A DNA stretch of 64,000 nt from Lentzea albidocapillata (GCF_000719115.1 NZ_JOEA01000001.1:1-64000); one strand, 5' to 3'. Shown: positions 42,146 through 52,025, counted from the first letter of the stretch. The notes: generated by a model from the sequence alone, not told the origin. Numbers and translations are program-made.

Positions 42146-44155
42146 GTGGCCGAGGAAAACCAGCAGAACAACAAGGAAGGTCAGTCCCGGTTCGCCGTGC
42201 CGGAAGGTGCGGTGCTCACGCTGCTCGGGTCGCGCGACGAGAACCTCCGGCTCGCGGAGGAACTGCTCGACGCCGACGTGCACGTGCGCGGGAACGAGAT
42301 CACCTTGTCCGGCGACCCCGCCGACGTGGCCTTCGCCGAACGCGTCTTCTCCGAGCTCATCACCCTCGCGGGCCGCGGGCAGGCCATCGACCAGAACGCC
42401 GTCCGCCGCATCGTCGCGATGCTCAGCGCGAACGAGGCCGAGTCGCCCGCCGAGGTCCTGAGCCTCGACATCATCAGCCGCCGCGGCCGCACCATCAGGC
42501 CGAAGACGCTGAACCAGAAGCACTACGTCGACGCGATCGACAAGAACACGATCGTGTTCGGCATCGGCCCCGCCGGCACCGGCAAGACGTACCTCGCCAT
42601 GGCCAAGGCCGTGCAGGCGCTGCAGGCCAAGCAGGTCAACCGGATCATCCTCACCCGCCCGGCCGTCGAGGCCGGCGAGCGCCTGGGCTACCTGCCGGGC
42701 ACGCTCTACGAGAAGATCGACCCGTACCTGCGGCCCCTCTACGACGCGCTGCACGACATGGTCGACCCGGAGTCGATCCCGCGCCTCACGCAGGCGGGCA
42801 CGATCGAGGTCGCACCCCTCGCATACATGCGTGGCCGCGCGCAGCCGATCTTCACGCCGGTGCTGACCCCGGAGGGCTATCGCCCGATCGGATCGCTGCA
42901 GGTCGGTGACCTGGTCATCGGCTCCAACGGCGAGCCGACCCCCGTGCTGGGCGTCTACCCGCAGGGTGAGAAGGACGTCTACCGCGTCACGGCGCAGGAC
43001 GGTTCGTCGACGCTCGCGTGCGGTGAGCACCTCTGGACGGTTCGAACGGCTGCTGATCGTCGCCGTGACAAGCCGTGGCGAGTGCTCGAGACCAGGGAGA
43101 TGATCGGCAACCTGCGGGCCGCACACGCCCGCCGGTACGAGCTTCCGCTCCTCAGCGCACCGGTGTGCCTGCCGGAACGCGAAGTGCCGATGGACGCGTA
43201 CGCGCTCGGCCTGCTGCTGGGCGACGGATGCATCACCGGCTCGACGACGCCGTCGTTCGCCGCAGATGTGGCGCAGGAGACGCGGTCAGGTGCCAGCTCT
43301 GACGTTGCCACGCTGGAGAAGTCCCGCAGCGACGTCGTACGTGCGCTCGGGGGCGATGACACGGGCATCGACTTCGTTCCGGAGCTGTACCTGCACAACA
43401 GCGCTGACGTGCGGCTCGGCGTGCTTCAGGGCTTGCTGGACACCCAAGGCGAGCCGCACCTCCAGGCGGGCCGATCCTGCCGGATTCACTACACGGCTTC
43501 TTCGCAACAGCTGAGTGCCGACGTCGTCGACCTTGTTCGTTCGCTCGGTGGTGTCGCCTTCGCGGATGTCCGCGACGGTCGCCACGACGCGTACGTCCTC
43601 GACATCAGGCTGCCCGAGGGCGTCGAGCCGTTCCGGCTCAAGCGCAAGCGGGAGAAGTACCACGCCGCCGGTGGCGGCGGGCGTCCGATGCGGTTCATCG
43701 ACAGCATCGAGCCCGCGGGTCGTACGGAGACGGTGTGCATCCAGGTGGCGGCGCAGGACTCCCTGTACGTCACCGAGGACTATCTGCTGACGCACAACAC
43801 GCTCAACGACGCGTTCATCATCCTCGACGAGGCGCAGAACACCACGCCCGAGCAGATGAAGATGTTCCTCACCCGCCTCGGCTTCGGCTCCAAGGTGGTC
43901 GTCACGGGTGACGTCACCCAGGTCGACCTCCCCGGTGGCCAGCGCAGCGGCCTGCGGGTCGTCAGGGAGATCCTCGACGGTGTCGACGACGTGCACTTCT
44001 CGGTGCTGACCAGCCAGGACGTGGTGCGCCACCGCCTGGTCGGCGACATCGTCGACGCGTACGACAAGTGGCAGGTCCAGCAGGACGCCGTCGACCAGAA
44101 CGGGCAACACCACGGACCCGGTGCACGCCGGGGGAACCAGCGGCGAGGACGATAG
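42146..44155 (+). CDS. phoH: PhoH family ATPase interrupted by a class 3-type intein
   Basis: Precursor of 669 residues from GTG 42146; spliced product about 349 residues. N-terminal KH-like region is followed by the PhoH ATPase: Walker [17 protein letters not shown] (near residue 145) and Walker [16 protein letters not shown] after the intein. The insert falls precisely between MRGR and TLNDAF, a conserved stretch in all PhoH proteins. PhoH-type proteins act with YbeY in rRNA or RNA processing, and ybeY follows five bases downstream. Confidence 0.95.
   Translation: MAEENQQNNKEGQSRFAVPEGAVLTLLGSRDENLRLAEELLDADVHVRGNEITLSGDPADVAFAERVFSELITLAGRGQAIDQNAVRRIVAMLSANEAESPAEVLSLDIISRRGRTIRPKTLNQKHYVDAIDKNTIVFGIGPAGTGKTYLAMAKAVQALQAKQVNRIILTRPAVEAGERLGYLPGTLYEKIDPYLRPLYDALHDMVDPESIPRLTQAGTIEVAPLAYMRGRAQPIFTPVLTPEGYRPIGSLQVGDLVIGSNGEPTPVLGVYPQGEKDVYRVTAQDGSSTLACGEHLWTVRTAADRRRDKPWRVLETREMIGNLRAAHARRYELPLLSAPVCLPEREVPMDAYALGLLLGDGCITGSTTPSFAADVAQETRSGASSDVATLEKSRSDVVRALGGDDTGIDFVPELYLHNSADVRLGVLQGLLDTQGEPHLQAGRSCRIHYTASSQQLSADVVDLVRSLGGVAFADVRDGRHDAYVLDIRLPEGVEPFRLKRKREKYHAAGGGGRPMRFIDSIEPAGRTETVCIQVAAQDSLYVTEDYLLTHNTLNDAFIILDEAQNTTPEQMKMFLTRLGFGSKVVVTGDVTQVDLPGGQRSGLRVVREILDGVDDVHFSVLTSQDVVRHRLVGDIVDAYDKWQVQQDAVDQNGQHHGPGARRGNQRRGR
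42839..43798 (+). other. Intein in PhoH (320 residues, class 3 signature, LAGLIDADG domain)
   Basis: Intein residues Ala1 to Asn320. It starts [18 protein letters not shown], so it lacks the usual Cys1/Ser1. Class 3 markers: Trp66 in ACGEHLWTV (block B), Cys300 in [10 protein letters not shown] (block F), and Thr as the first C-extein residue after THN (codon 43799). The W-C-T triplet replaces Cys1 in class 3 splicing. A LAGLIDADG endonuclease is inserted: motif 1 ALGLLLGDG (Asp129) and motif 2 LQGLLDTQG, in which Gln203 replaces the catalytic Asp. Confidence 0.9.
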
Positions 44156-44160
44156 GCGCT

Positions 44161-44706
44161 GTGAGCATCGAGATCGCCAACGAGTCGGGTGTCGGAGTCG
44201 ACGAGGGTTCCATCGTCTCCGCCGCCCGCTTCGCGCTGGACCGCATGGGCGTGAGCCCGCTGGCCGAACTGTCCGTCCTGCTCGTGGAGCTGGACGTGAT
44301 GGCAGACCTGCACGAGCGCTGGATGGACCTGCCGGGTCCTACGGACGTCATGGCCTTCCCCATGGACGAGCTGGACTCCGCGCGCCGCCCCGACGCCGCG
44401 GGCCTCGGTCCCGCGCTGCTCGGGGACATCGTGCTGTGCCCCGCGTTCGCCAAGGACCAGGCCAAGAAGGCGGGCCACGGCCTGCTGGACGAGCTGCACC
44501 TGCTGACCGTGCACGGCGTGCTGCACCTGCTCGGCTACGACCACGCCGAGCCTGCCGAGGAACGTGAGATGTTCACGTTGCAGAACCGCATCCTCGGCGA
44601 CTTCCGCACCGCGCGTGACGAGGCCGAACGGGCCGCGCACCAGCGCAGCACCGACGACAAGGTGCTCGGCGCGGTCGGCCTGGACGAGAAGAACGAAGAA
44701 GCCTGA
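44161..44706 (+). CDS. ybeY: Endoribonuclease YbeY
   Basis: 181 residues from GTG 44161, 5 bases after phoH. The zinc-binding signature HxxxHxxGxDH is present as [17 protein letters not shown], and the upstream [12 protein letters not shown] is the other family hallmark. YbeY matures 16S rRNA 3' ends and helps ribosome quality control. The C-terminal acidic tail is longer than in E. coli. It precedes the corC-like gene by 4 bases. Confidence 0.95.
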   Translation: MSIEIANESGVGVDEGSIVSAARFALDRMGVSPLAELSVLLVELDVMADLHERWMDLPGPTDVMAFPMDELDSARRPDAAGLGPALLGDIVLCPAFAKDQAKKAGHGLLDELHLLTVHGVLHLLGYDHAEPAEEREMFTLQNRILGDFRTARDEAERAAHQRSTDDKVLGAVGLDEKNEEA

Positions 44707-44710
44707 CGCG

Positions 44711-46000
44711 ATGAGCGCCAACCCTGCCAGTGTGATCGTGCTGGCCGTTTTGCTCGTGCTTGCCGCAGGCCTGTTCGCGTGTGTGGATGCCGCTCTCGGC
44801 ACCGTGTCACGCGCACGGGTGGAGGCCCTGCAACGGCAGGGTCGCTGGGGCACCGGGCAGTTGCTGAACGTCCTCAACGACCGGCCACGGCACGTCAACC
44901 TGTTGTTGCTGCTGCGCCTGGCCTGCGAGATGTCGGCGGCGGTGCTGGTCACGACGGTGTTCCTCGACTACGTGGCACAGGACTGGCTCGCCGTCCTGTA
45001 CTCGTGCCTGAGCATGCTCGTCGTGTCGTATGTCCTCGTCGGCGTCGGACCGCGCACCATCGGCCGTCAGCACTCGTACGGCGTGAGCCTGCTCGCCGCG
45101 GGCACCGTCCGGCAGCTCGGGCGCGTGCTCGGGCCGCTGTCCAAGCTGCTGATCCTCGTCGGTAACGCCATCACGCCCGGTAAGGGCTTCCGTGAGGGTC
45201 CGTTCAGCTCCGAGGTCGAGCTGCGCGAGCTCGTCGACATGGCGCAGGAACGCGGCGTCGTGGACGAGGGCGAGCGCGAGATGATCCACTCGGTGTTCGA
45301 GCTGGGTGACACCATCACGCGCGAGATCATGGTGCCGCGCACCGAGATCGTGTGGATCGAGCAGTCGAAGTCGTTGCGGCAGGCGCTCGCGCTGTCGTTG
45401 CGCACGGGCTACACCCGCGTCCCGGTGATCGGCGAGAGCGTCGACGACGTGCTCGGCGTGGTGAACCTCAAGGACCTGATGCGGGCCACGCTCGCCGAGG
45501 ACGAGGACCCGAAGAGCGTCGCCGAGCTGATGCGCCCGATGAGCTTCATCCCGGACTCGAAGCCCATCGCGGACCTGCTGCGCGAGATGCAGGTGTCGCG
45601 CCGGCACATGGCGATCGTCGTGGACGAGTACGGCGGCACCGCGGGCCTGCTGACCATCGAGGACATCCTCGAGGAGATCGTCGGCGAGATCACCGACGAG
45701 TCCGACACCGACGACCGCCCGCCGGTCGAGCACCTGGAGGACGGCGCGGTGCGGGTCAGCGCGCGCCTGCCGGTGGACGACCTCGACGCGTTGTTCGGCA
45801 CCGAGCTCGACGACCACGAGGTCGAGACCGTCGGCGGCCTGCTCGCGCAACGGCTCGGGCGCGTGCCGCTGCCCGGCACCGAGGCGGAGATCGCCGGCCT
45901 GCGCATGCGGGCCGAGGGCGGCAAGGACGAACGCGGCCGCATTCGCGTCACCACCGTGCTCGTACGCCCCGTGCAGAAGGAGAACGATGACGATGCCTGA
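44711..46000 (+). CDS. CorC/HlyC-type CNNM transporter family protein
   Basis: 429 residues from ATG 44711. An N-terminal CNNM transmembrane domain (DUF21) is followed by a CBS pair (MVPRTEIVWIEQSKSLRQAL and MRPMSFIPDSKPIADLLREM) and a CorC_HlyC C-terminal domain. Such proteins are linked to Mg2+/Co2+ efflux. In actinobacteria it sits between ybeY and era, as here. The 3' end overlaps the next gene by 14 bases. Confidence 0.92.
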   Translation: MSANPASVIVLAVLLVLAAGLFACVDAALGTVSRARVEALQRQGRWGTGQLLNVLNDRPRHVNLLLLLRLACEMSAAVLVTTVFLDYVAQDWLAVLYSCLSMLVVSYVLVGVGPRTIGRQHSYGVSLLAAGTVRQLGRVLGPLSKLLILVGNAITPGKGFREGPFSSEVELRELVDMAQERGVVDEGEREMIHSVFELGDTITREIMVPRTEIVWIEQSKSLRQALALSLRTGYTRVPVIGESVDDVLGVVNLKDLMRATLAEDEDPKSVAELMRPMSFIPDSKPIADLLREMQVSRRHMAIVVDEYGGTAGLLTIEDILEEIVGEITDESDTDDRPPVEHLEDGAVRVSARLPVDDLDALFGTELDDHEVETVGGLLAQRLGRVPLPGTEAEIAGLRMRAEGGKDERGRIRVTTVLVRPVQKENDDDA

Positions 46001-46325
46001 CGTCGACCCCGAGAACGCGAAGCTCATCACGCTGGCGCGGTCCGTCCGAGCGCGCAACGGCGCCGAGGAGGGAGCGGCGGTGCGGGACCTCGACGGCCGC
46101 ACCTACAACGCCTCCACGGTCTCGTTGCCGTCGCTGAAGCTCACCGCGCTGCAGGCGGCGATCGCGGCAGCCGTGTCGAGCGGTGCCGAGGGGCTGGAGG
46201 CGGCGGCGGTCGTCACCGAGTCGAACCGGGTGGACGGGGAGTCGCTCGCGGCCGTGCGGGACCTCACGCCCACCGGCCCGGTGCTTCTCGCGAACCTCTC
46301 AGGCGAACTGCGCAAGCAGTTCTAG
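45987..46325 (+). CDS. Cytidine deaminase-like protein without catalytic residues
   Basis: 112 residues. The fold matches cytidine deaminases (GAAVRDLDGRTYNASTVSLP), but the zinc-binding HAE/CAE and PCxxC motifs are missing: SLKLTALQAAIAAAVSSGAE stands where the catalytic Cys-Ala-Glu should be. The same degenerate protein lies between corC-like and era in other actinobacteria. It is probably structural or regulatory rather than an enzyme. Confidence 0.8.
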   Translation: MTMPDVDPENAKLITLARSVRARNGAEEGAAVRDLDGRTYNASTVSLPSLKLTALQAAIAAAVSSGAEGLEAAAVVTESNRVDGESLAAVRDLTPTGPVLLANLSGELRKQF

Positions 46326-46378
46326 GTGGTCGGAAGGCCCCGCGAACGGCCAGAACGAGCTAGAGGGACAATGGACGG

Positions 46379-47275
46379 ATGGATGGTTACCGCTCCGGGT
46401 TCGCGTGCTTCGTCGGCCGCCCGAACGCAGGGAAGTCGACGCTGACGAACGCGCTGGTGGGCACGAAGGTCGCCATCACGTCCAGCAAGCCGCAGACCAC
46501 CCGGCACACGATCCGCGGCATCGTGCACCGCGAGGACGGCCAGCTCGTGCTGGTCGACACGCCTGGTCTGCACCGGCCGCGCACGTTGCTCGGCCAGCGG
46601 CTCAACGACCTGGTGCGCGAGACGTGGTCGGAGGTCGACGTCGTCGGCTTCTGCGTGCCCGCGGACCAGAAGGTCGGCCCCGGTGACAAGTTCATCGCCG
46701 CCGAGCTGGAGAAGGTCGCCAAGCGCACGCCCGTGCTCGGCATCGTCACCAAGACGGACCTGGTGTCGCAGCAGCAGGTGATGGAGCAGTTGCTCGCGCT
46801 GCAGAAGATCATGGAGTTCGCCGAGATCATCCCGGTGTCCGCGGTGGACGGCTTCCAGGTCGACACGCTGAGCGACCTGCTGCTGAAGAAGCTGCCGGAG
46901 GGCCCGCAGCTGTTCCCGGACGGCGACCTGACCGACGAGCCGGAGCAGACGCTGGTCGCCGAGCTGATCCGCGAGGCCGCGCTGGAGGGTGTGCGCGACG
47001 AGCTGCCGCACTCCATCGCCGTGGTGGTCGAGGAGATGCAGCCGCGTGAGGGCCGCAACGACCTGATCGACATCCACGCGTTCGTGTTCGTGGAACGGTC
47101 GTCGCAGAAGGCGATCATCCTGGGACATCGGGGCGAGCGGCTCAAGCAGGTCGGCATGGAGGCTCGCAAGCAGATCGAGGGTCTGCTGGGCAGCCGGGTG
47201 TACCTGAACCTGCACATCAAGATCGCCAAGGACTGGCAGCGCGATCCGAAACAGTTGCGCCGCCTGGGTTTTTAG
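46379..47275 (+). CDS. era: GTPase Era, 16S rRNA maturation
   Basis: 298 residues. GTPase motifs GRPNAGKSTLTNALVG (G1), LVDTPGLHRPRT (G3) and VTKTDL (G4); C-terminal KH domain with GHRGERLKQVGMEARKQIEG. Era binds the 3' end of 16S rRNA and promotes 30S assembly. The TAG stop (47273-47275) overlaps the first two bases of structured repeat copy B. Confidence 0.96.
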   Translation: MDGYRSGFACFVGRPNAGKSTLTNALVGTKVAITSSKPQTTRHTIRGIVHREDGQLVLVDTPGLHRPRTLLGQRLNDLVRETWSEVDVVGFCVPADQKVGPGDKFIAAELEKVAKRTPVLGIVTKTDLVSQQQVMEQLLALQKIMEFAEIIPVSAVDGFQVDTLSDLLLKKLPEGPQLFPDGDLTDEPEQTLVAELIREAALEGVRDELPHSIAVVVEEMQPREGRNDLIDIHAFVFVERSSQKAIILGHRGERLKQVGMEARKQIEGLLGSRVYLNLHIKIAKDWQRDPKQLRRLGF

Positions 47276-47438
47276 TGCCGTGACCTCCAGTCTTCACCGC
47301 GTCTTCCGGCGCCCAGCAGGCCACCTCACGGCACCGCCCCCGCGCCCCCATATGCCCGATATGAGGGCGCGGGGCCGGCGCCGCGATGCGACCGTCTGAA
47401 CGTCGAAACACGAGGCAAAGACCGGAGGTCACGGCACT
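47274..47438 (+). repeat. Structured palindromic intergenic repeat, copy B
   Basis: Outer stem 47274-47294/47418-47438 pairs at 20 of 21 positions; inner hairpin 47334-47378 pairs 13 of 14 plus 5 with a 5-base loop. About 80% identical to 19471-19633. It fills the whole era-recO gap: its first bases make the end of the era stop codon and its last base abuts the recO ATG. The right arm carries GGAGG (47424-47428), the only plausible recO ribosome site. Confidence 0.85.
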
Positions 47439-48191
47439 ATGGCACATCTGTACGGCGACACCGGGATCGTGCTTCGTGTGCAGAAGCTCGGTGAAGCCGA
47501 CCGGATCATCACCTTCCTGACCCAGAAGCACGGCAAGCTCCGCGCCGTGGCCAAGGGCGTGCGCCGCACGTCGTCGAAGTTCGGGGCGCGGCTGGAGCCG
47601 TTCTGCCACGTCGACGTGCAGTTCCACCCCGGCCGGTCGCTCGACATCATCACGCAGGTGCAGACGCTGGACGCGTTCGGAGTCGGCATCGTCACCGACT
47701 ACCAGCGCTACACGGCCGCGTGCGCCATCTTGGAGACCGCTGACCGGCTCACGGCCGAAGAAGGCGAACCGGTCTTGCGGCTGTACATGCTCGTGGCCGG
47801 GGCGTTGAGGGCGTTGTCGAACGGTGAGCGTGACCCGTCGCTGCTGCTGGACGCGTTCCTGATGCGTGCGATGGCGTTCGCGGGATGGGCGCCCGCGGTG
47901 AACGAGTGCGCGAAGTGCGGCGATCCCGGTCCGCACCGGGCGTTCAGCATCCAGGCGGGCGGCTCGTGCTGCCCGAACTGCCGTCCCGCCGGTTCGTCGT
48001 CGCCGTCCCAGGACACGCTGACGTTGCTCTCGGCGTTGCTGCATGGCAGGTGGACCGTGGTCGACGAGATCCCGCACATCGCCCGTCGTGACGCGAGTGG
48101 CCTGGTCGCGGCGCATCTGCAGTGGCACCTCGAACGGCAGCTCAGGTCGTTGCCTTTGGTCGAGCGAAAGGCACAGCCGGCGGACGGCTAA
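47439..48191 (+). CDS. recO: DNA repair protein RecO
   Basis: 250 residues. N-terminal OB fold ([20 protein letters not shown], then [18 protein letters not shown]) and a zinc site [14 protein letters not shown]...CCPNC. RecO loads RecA with RecR at gaps. The start codon directly follows the structured repeat, whose stem covers the ribosome-binding site. Confidence 0.95.
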   Translation: MAHLYGDTGIVLRVQKLGEADRIITFLTQKHGKLRAVAKGVRRTSSKFGARLEPFCHVDVQFHPGRSLDIITQVQTLDAFGVGIVTDYQRYTAACAILETADRLTAEEGEPVLRLYMLVAGALRALSNGERDPSLLLDAFLMRAMAFAGWAPAVNECAKCGDPGPHRAFSIQAGGSCCPNCRPAGSSSPSQDTLTLLSALLHGRWTVVDEIPHIARRDASGLVAAHLQWHLERQLRSLPLVERKAQPADG

Positions 48192-48240
48192 TGTGGCGGC
48201 TACCCGAAAACGGTTGTCGCCCGAGAGGATGCCGAGCCCC

Positions 48241-49065
48241 ATGTTGCGTCGCCGCCGCTCTGAGCGTGAGAAGCGCGTACCGCGCCCGCCGGAGCCGCAC
48301 GAGTCCGGTGCGACGCCCCCGGACATCCCCGCCGACCTGGTGCCCAAGCACATCGCGATCGTGATGGACGGCAACGGCCGTTGGGCGAACCAGCGCGGGC
48401 TGTCGCGGGTGGAGGGGCACAAGCGCGGTGAGCAGGTCGTGCTCGACGTCGCGAAGGGCTCCATCGAGCTCGGCGTGAAGTGGCTCTCGCTCTACGCCTT
48501 CTCCACGGAGAACTGGAAGCGCAGCCCTGAAGAGGTCCGCTTCCTGATGAATTTCAACCGCGACGTGATCGCGCGCCGCACCGACGAGCTGGACGAGATG
48601 GGTGTCCGCATCCACTGGGCCGGCCGCTCGCCGAAGCTGTGGGGCAGCGTCATCAAGCAGCTGCAGGAGGCCGAGGTCCGCACGGCCGAGAACGACGTGC
48701 TGAACCTCGTGATGTGCGTGAACTACGGCGGGCGCGCGGAGATCGGTGACGCCGCCCGCGAGGTCGCGCGCCTGGTCGCCGCCGGGAAGATCAACCCGGA
48801 CAAGGTCGACGAGCGCACCCTCGCGAAGTACCTGTACAAGCCGGAGATGCCCGACGTCGACCTGTTCATCAGGCCGTCCGGTGAGCAGCGCATCTCGAAC
48901 TTCCTGCTGTGGCAGTCCGCGTACGCCGAGATGGTGTACCAGGACATCCTGTGGCCCGATTTCGACCGCCGCGACCTGTGGCGCGCCTGCGAGAGGTTCG
49001 CGGGCCGCGACCGCCGCTTCGGCGGTGCCGTCGACAAACCCGGTGAGGAGGCGGTGTCGTCGTGA
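48241..49065 (+). CDS. uppS: Isoprenyl transferase (decaprenyl/undecaprenyl diphosphate synthase)
   Basis: 274 residues from ATG 48241; ATG 48229 is an alternative. Signature [20 protein letters not shown] near residue 38 holds the catalytic Asp, and [20 protein letters not shown] is the second. It makes the long polyprenyl carrier for the cell wall. era-recO-uppS order is conserved in actinobacteria. It overlaps the next gene by 4 bases. Confidence 0.94.
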   Translation: MLRRRRSEREKRVPRPPEPHESGATPPDIPADLVPKHIAIVMDGNGRWANQRGLSRVEGHKRGEQVVLDVAKGSIELGVKWLSLYAFSTENWKRSPEEVRFLMNFNRDVIARRTDELDEMGVRIHWAGRSPKLWGSVIKQLQEAEVRTAENDVLNLVMCVNYGGRAEIGDAAREVARLVAAGKINPDKVDERTLAKYLYKPEMPDVDLFIRPSGEQRISNFLLWQSAYAEMVYQDILWPDFDRRDLWRACERFAGRDRRFGGAVDKPGEEAVSS

Positions 49066-49460
49066 ACGCGAGTGGTGAGGCCCTGGAGGCCGCGCGCAAG
49101 GCGTTGGAGCTGTTCCACGACGTCTCCGTTGACGACGACGGCGCGTTGAGTTTCCGCCACGGCGACGTGCCGTGCGCGGTGCAGGGCATGGAACTGGCCG
49201 AAGGGCTGACGGTTCTCTCGCTGACGGTCGTCGTCGCGTGGGACCTGCCCGGAGACGTGGCTGTGTGGGTGGCCGAACGCGCTGGTCAGGGCCTGTTCGG
49301 GACGTTGGGTGTCATCGCGTCCGAACGAGGCACGGACGTGATGCTGCGCTACGCCTTCCCGGCGGACGGCCTCAAGCCCGAGCCGCTGAGCACGCTGCTC
49401 ATGCTCGTCGTGTCGACCGCGTCGCAGGTGCGCGGCGAGCTCCTCTCCCGGTTTTCTTGA
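49062..49460 (+). CDS. Small YbjN-like protein
   Basis: 132 residues from GTG 49062, coupled to uppS by GTGA. Alternating strands and helices ([20 protein letters not shown], then [20 protein letters not shown]) resemble YbjN/type III-chaperone-like folds. Function unknown; it may act in cell-envelope regulation given its operon place. Confidence 0.7.
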   Translation: MNASGEALEAARKALELFHDVSVDDDGALSFRHGDVPCAVQGMELAEGLTVLSLTVVVAWDLPGDVAVWVAERAGQGLFGTLGVIASERGTDVMLRYAFPADGLKPEPLSTLLMLVVSTASQVRGELLSRFS

Positions 49461-49474
49461 GAAAGGACCCTTCC

Positions 49475-49915
49475 ATGGGTGGCGTGATCATTTACGAGCC
49501 GGAAGAGGACTCGGACGTCAACGAGTTCCCGTGGACCGTCACGTTCGAGCCTTCGGGCGGCGACGACTGGGACTCGTTCATCTGCGGCCCGTACGAGCGT
49601 GACCACGCCGTCGCGCTGGCCGAGGCGGTGGCGCTGGACGACGCCGAGGGCGGCGTGCTGGCCATCGTGAAGCCGATGCTGCCCGCGCTGTCGGCCGACG
49701 ACGTCTCCGCGACGATCGAGGAGCTCCGCGAGGCCGCCCTCGAAGAGGAGGCCGACGACGAGGAGACCGTCAACGGCACCCCCGTCGACTTCGATGACGA
49801 CGACCTTGTAGAGGAGGAGGCGGAGTTCGACGAGCCGCCCTCGCCCGAGGAGATCCGTGAGGGCATGGCGCGCCAGTACCGCCGCCTGCTGGACCTGGAC
49901 GCGGACGCGGAATGA
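49475..49915 (+). CDS. Very acidic protein, unknown function
   Basis: 146 residues from ATG 49475 with AAAGGA upstream. The N-terminal half (MGGVIIYEPEEDSDVNEFPW) could form a small domain. The second half is nearly all Glu/Asp (EEEADDEETVNGTPVDFDDD) and likely disordered. No family recognised. It overlaps the permease gene by 4 bases, so the two are probably cotranslated. Confidence 0.7.
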   Translation: MGGVIIYEPEEDSDVNEFPWTVTFEPSGGDDWDSFICGPYERDHAVALAEAVALDDAEGGVLAIVKPMLPALSADDVSATIEELREAALEEEADDEETVNGTPVDFDDDDLVEEEAEFDEPPSPEEIREGMARQYRRLLDLDADAE

Positions 49916-50922
49916 CGATCACCGGCGAGATCCGCTCGTCGAAGCGGCGCTCGGGCCCGCCTCGGCTGAAGATCACGTCGTTGGAGGTGCTGTGCGGGAT
50001 CCTCGTTCTCGCACTGCTCTTCCAGTCCAGGCTCGTCGACCTGCTCGACGCGCCGAAGCTGCGTACGGCGTCGACGGTGTTCGTGGCGATCTGCGTGCAG
50101 GCGATGCCGTTCCTGGTGCTGGGCGTGCTTATCTCGGGCGCCATCGCGGCGTTCGTGCCGCCCTCGGCCCTGCGCCGGTTGTTGCCTTCGAAGACCGCGC
50201 TGGCCGTGCCCGTGGCCGGTGTCGCGGGCATCGCGCTGCCGGGCTGTGAGTGCGCCTCGGTGCCGGTCGCGAAGCGGTTGATGCAGCAGGGTGTCGCGCC
50301 GGCCGTGGCGCTGACGTTCCTGCTGGCCGCGCCCGCGGTGAACCCGATCGTGCTGGTGTCGACCGCCGTGGCGTTCAACGACACCCCGATGATGGTCGTC
50401 GCGCGGTTCGCCGGCTCGTTGCTGACCGCGATGATCATGGGCTGGCTGTGGGTGCGCTTCGGCAAGATGGAGTGGATCGCCGAACGCGCGCTGGCACGCA
50501 TGGCCGACCACTCCGGTAAGTCGAAGTGGGCCGTGTTCGCCGAGAGCGCGCGGCACGACCTCGTGGACGCCGGCGGGTTCCTGGTGCTGGGCGGTCTGTT
50601 CGCGGCGGCGTTCAAGACGTTCGTGCCGACCGCGTGGATGCAGACGCTGGGCGGCCAGATCGTGCTGGGCGTGATCGTGATGGCCCTCCTGGCCGTCATC
50701 CTCGCGCTGTGCTCCGAGGCCGACGCCTTCGTGGCGGTGGCGTTCTCCGCGCTGCCCCTGCTGCCGCGCCTGGTGTTCCTCGTCGTCGGCCCGGCCGTCG
50801 ACGTGAAGCTGATCGCGCTGCAGGCCGGTGCGTTCGGCAAGTCCTTCGCGTTCCGCTTCGCACCCGCTACCTTCGTGGTGGCGATCTTGTGTGCCGTGGT
50901 GAGTGGAGTGGTGCTGCTGTGA
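49912..50922 (+). CDS. DUF318/YraQ-type permease
   Basis: 336 residues with 8 to 10 membrane segments. The conserved PGCECASVPVAKRLMQQGVA block (Cys-Glu-Cys) and LLAAPAVNPIVLVSTAVAF identify the DUF318 permease family. Such permeases are linked to metal or arsenic export. It overlaps the TIGR03943 partner gene by 4 bases and lies near Zur, suggesting a metal role (inference). Confidence 0.88.
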   Translation: MTITGEIRSSKRRSGPPRLKITSLEVLCGILVLALLFQSRLVDLLDAPKLRTASTVFVAICVQAMPFLVLGVLISGAIAAFVPPSALRRLLPSKTALAVPVAGVAGIALPGCECASVPVAKRLMQQGVAPAVALTFLLAAPAVNPIVLVSTAVAFNDTPMMVVARFAGSLLTAMIMGWLWVRFGKMEWIAERALARMADHSGKSKWAVFAESARHDLVDAGGFLVLGGLFAAAFKTFVPTAWMQTLGGQIVLGVIVMALLAVILALCSEADAFVAVAFSALPLLPRLVFLVVGPAVDVKLIALQAGAFGKSFAFRFAPATFVVAILCAVVSGVVLL

Positions 50923-51623
50923 GACGGGAAACCCAGAACATCCTGCTGGTCCTGCTCGGCGGCGCGCTGCTGAAGATCAGCTTCTCGGGCCTGTACCTCA
51001 GGTATGTGCAGAAGAGCCTGCTGCCACTGCTGATCGCGGCCGGCGTGATCATGATCGGCCTGGCGCTGTTCGCGATCGTCCAGGACATCCGTCGCGGCAA
51101 GGCCGCCTCCGAGGACGACCACGAGCACTCGCACTCGTCGCGCTCGACGTGGCTGATGCTGCTGCCGGTGCTGGCGGTGTTCCTGATCTCGCCCCCGGCT
51201 CTGGGTGGCGACGTCGTGAACTCGGCCGCCGACACGAACCAGACGCAGCGCTCCCGCAATCTGCTGGGCGAGCTGCCGTCCGGGGACGTGATCCCGTTGT
51301 CCATGACGGAGTTCGTCACGCGCACGGCGTGGGACGAGTCCGGGACGCTGGACGGGCGCCGGGTGAAGCTGACCGGGTTCCTGCTGCGCGCGGAGGGCGA
51401 CACGTTCGTCGCACGGCTCGCGATCTCGTGCTGTGCCGCCGACGCCCGGCCGTTGAAGGTGCGGGTGACCGGGGACGTGCCCTCGCTGCCCGACGAGCAG
51501 TGGGTCGAGGTGACCGGGCAGGTCGTGCCGAAGTCGGCGAGCGAGAAGAACTCCTGGGTGCCGAGCTTCACCGTGGAGTCCTTCACGCCCGTGCCCGAGC
51601 CGGTCGAGCCCTACGAGTCCTAG
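50919..51623 (+). CDS. TIGR03943-family membrane protein
   Basis: 234 residues from GTG 50919. Two N-terminal membrane segments (NILLVLLGGALLKISFSGLY and LPLLIAAGVIMIGLALFAI), a His-rich stretch DDHEHSHSS likely to bind metal, a third membrane segment, and an extracytoplasmic OB-like domain with ARLAISCCAADARP. This family is always paired with a DUF318 permease. The stop is 4 bases from the convergent zur gene. Confidence 0.85.
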   Translation: MRRETQNILLVLLGGALLKISFSGLYLRYVQKSLLPLLIAAGVIMIGLALFAIVQDIRRGKAASEDDHEHSHSSRSTWLMLLPVLAVFLISPPALGGDVVNSAADTNQTQRSRNLLGELPSGDVIPLSMTEFVTRTAWDESGTLDGRRVKLTGFLLRAEGDTFVARLAISCCAADARPLKVRVTGDVPSLPDEQWVEVTGQVVPKSASEKNSWVPSFTVESFTPVPEPVEPYES

Positions 51624-51626
51624 TGC

Positions 51627-52025
51627 CTACTTGAGGCCCTTCGCCGTGCAGTCCGCGCACGTCCCGAAGATCTCTACGGTGTGGCTGACCTCGGAAAAGC
51701 CGTTCTCGGCCGCCACCCGGTCCGCCCACTTCTCGACGGCGGGACCCTCCACCTCGACCGTGCGGCCGCAGTGGCGGCACACGAGGTGATGGTGGTGGTG
51801 CGCCGAGCAACGGCGATAGATCGCCTCGCCCGAGTCGGTGCGCAGGACGTCGACCTGGCCGGCGTCCGCGAGCGACTGCAGGGTGCGGTAGACCGTGGTC
51901 AGGCCGATGCCCTCGCCACGGCGGCGTAGTTCCTCGTGTAGTTCCTGGGCGCTGCGGAAGTCGTCGAGCTGGTCGAGCAGGTTCGACACCGCGGTGCGCT
52001 GCTTGGTGGACCTCAGTCCGGTCAC
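51627..52025 (-). CDS. zur: Fur-family regulator, probably Zur
   Basis: 132 residues from GTG 52025. The winged HTH is TGLRSTKQRTAVSNLLDQLD onwards; AHHHHHLVCRHCGRTVEVEG and FGTCADCTAKG provide the structural zinc cysteines (CxxC pairs) and sensory His. The layout fits Zur rather than Fur. It overlaps the ArsR gene by 4 bases, so a two-metalloregulator operon results. Confidence 0.88.
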   Translation of the reverse strand: MTGLRSTKQRTAVSNLLDQLDDFRSAQELHEELRRRGEGIGLTTVYRTLQSLADAGQVDVLRTDSGEAIYRRCSAHHHHHLVCRHCGRTVEVEGPAVEKWADRVAAENGFSEVSHTVEIFGTCADCTAKGLK

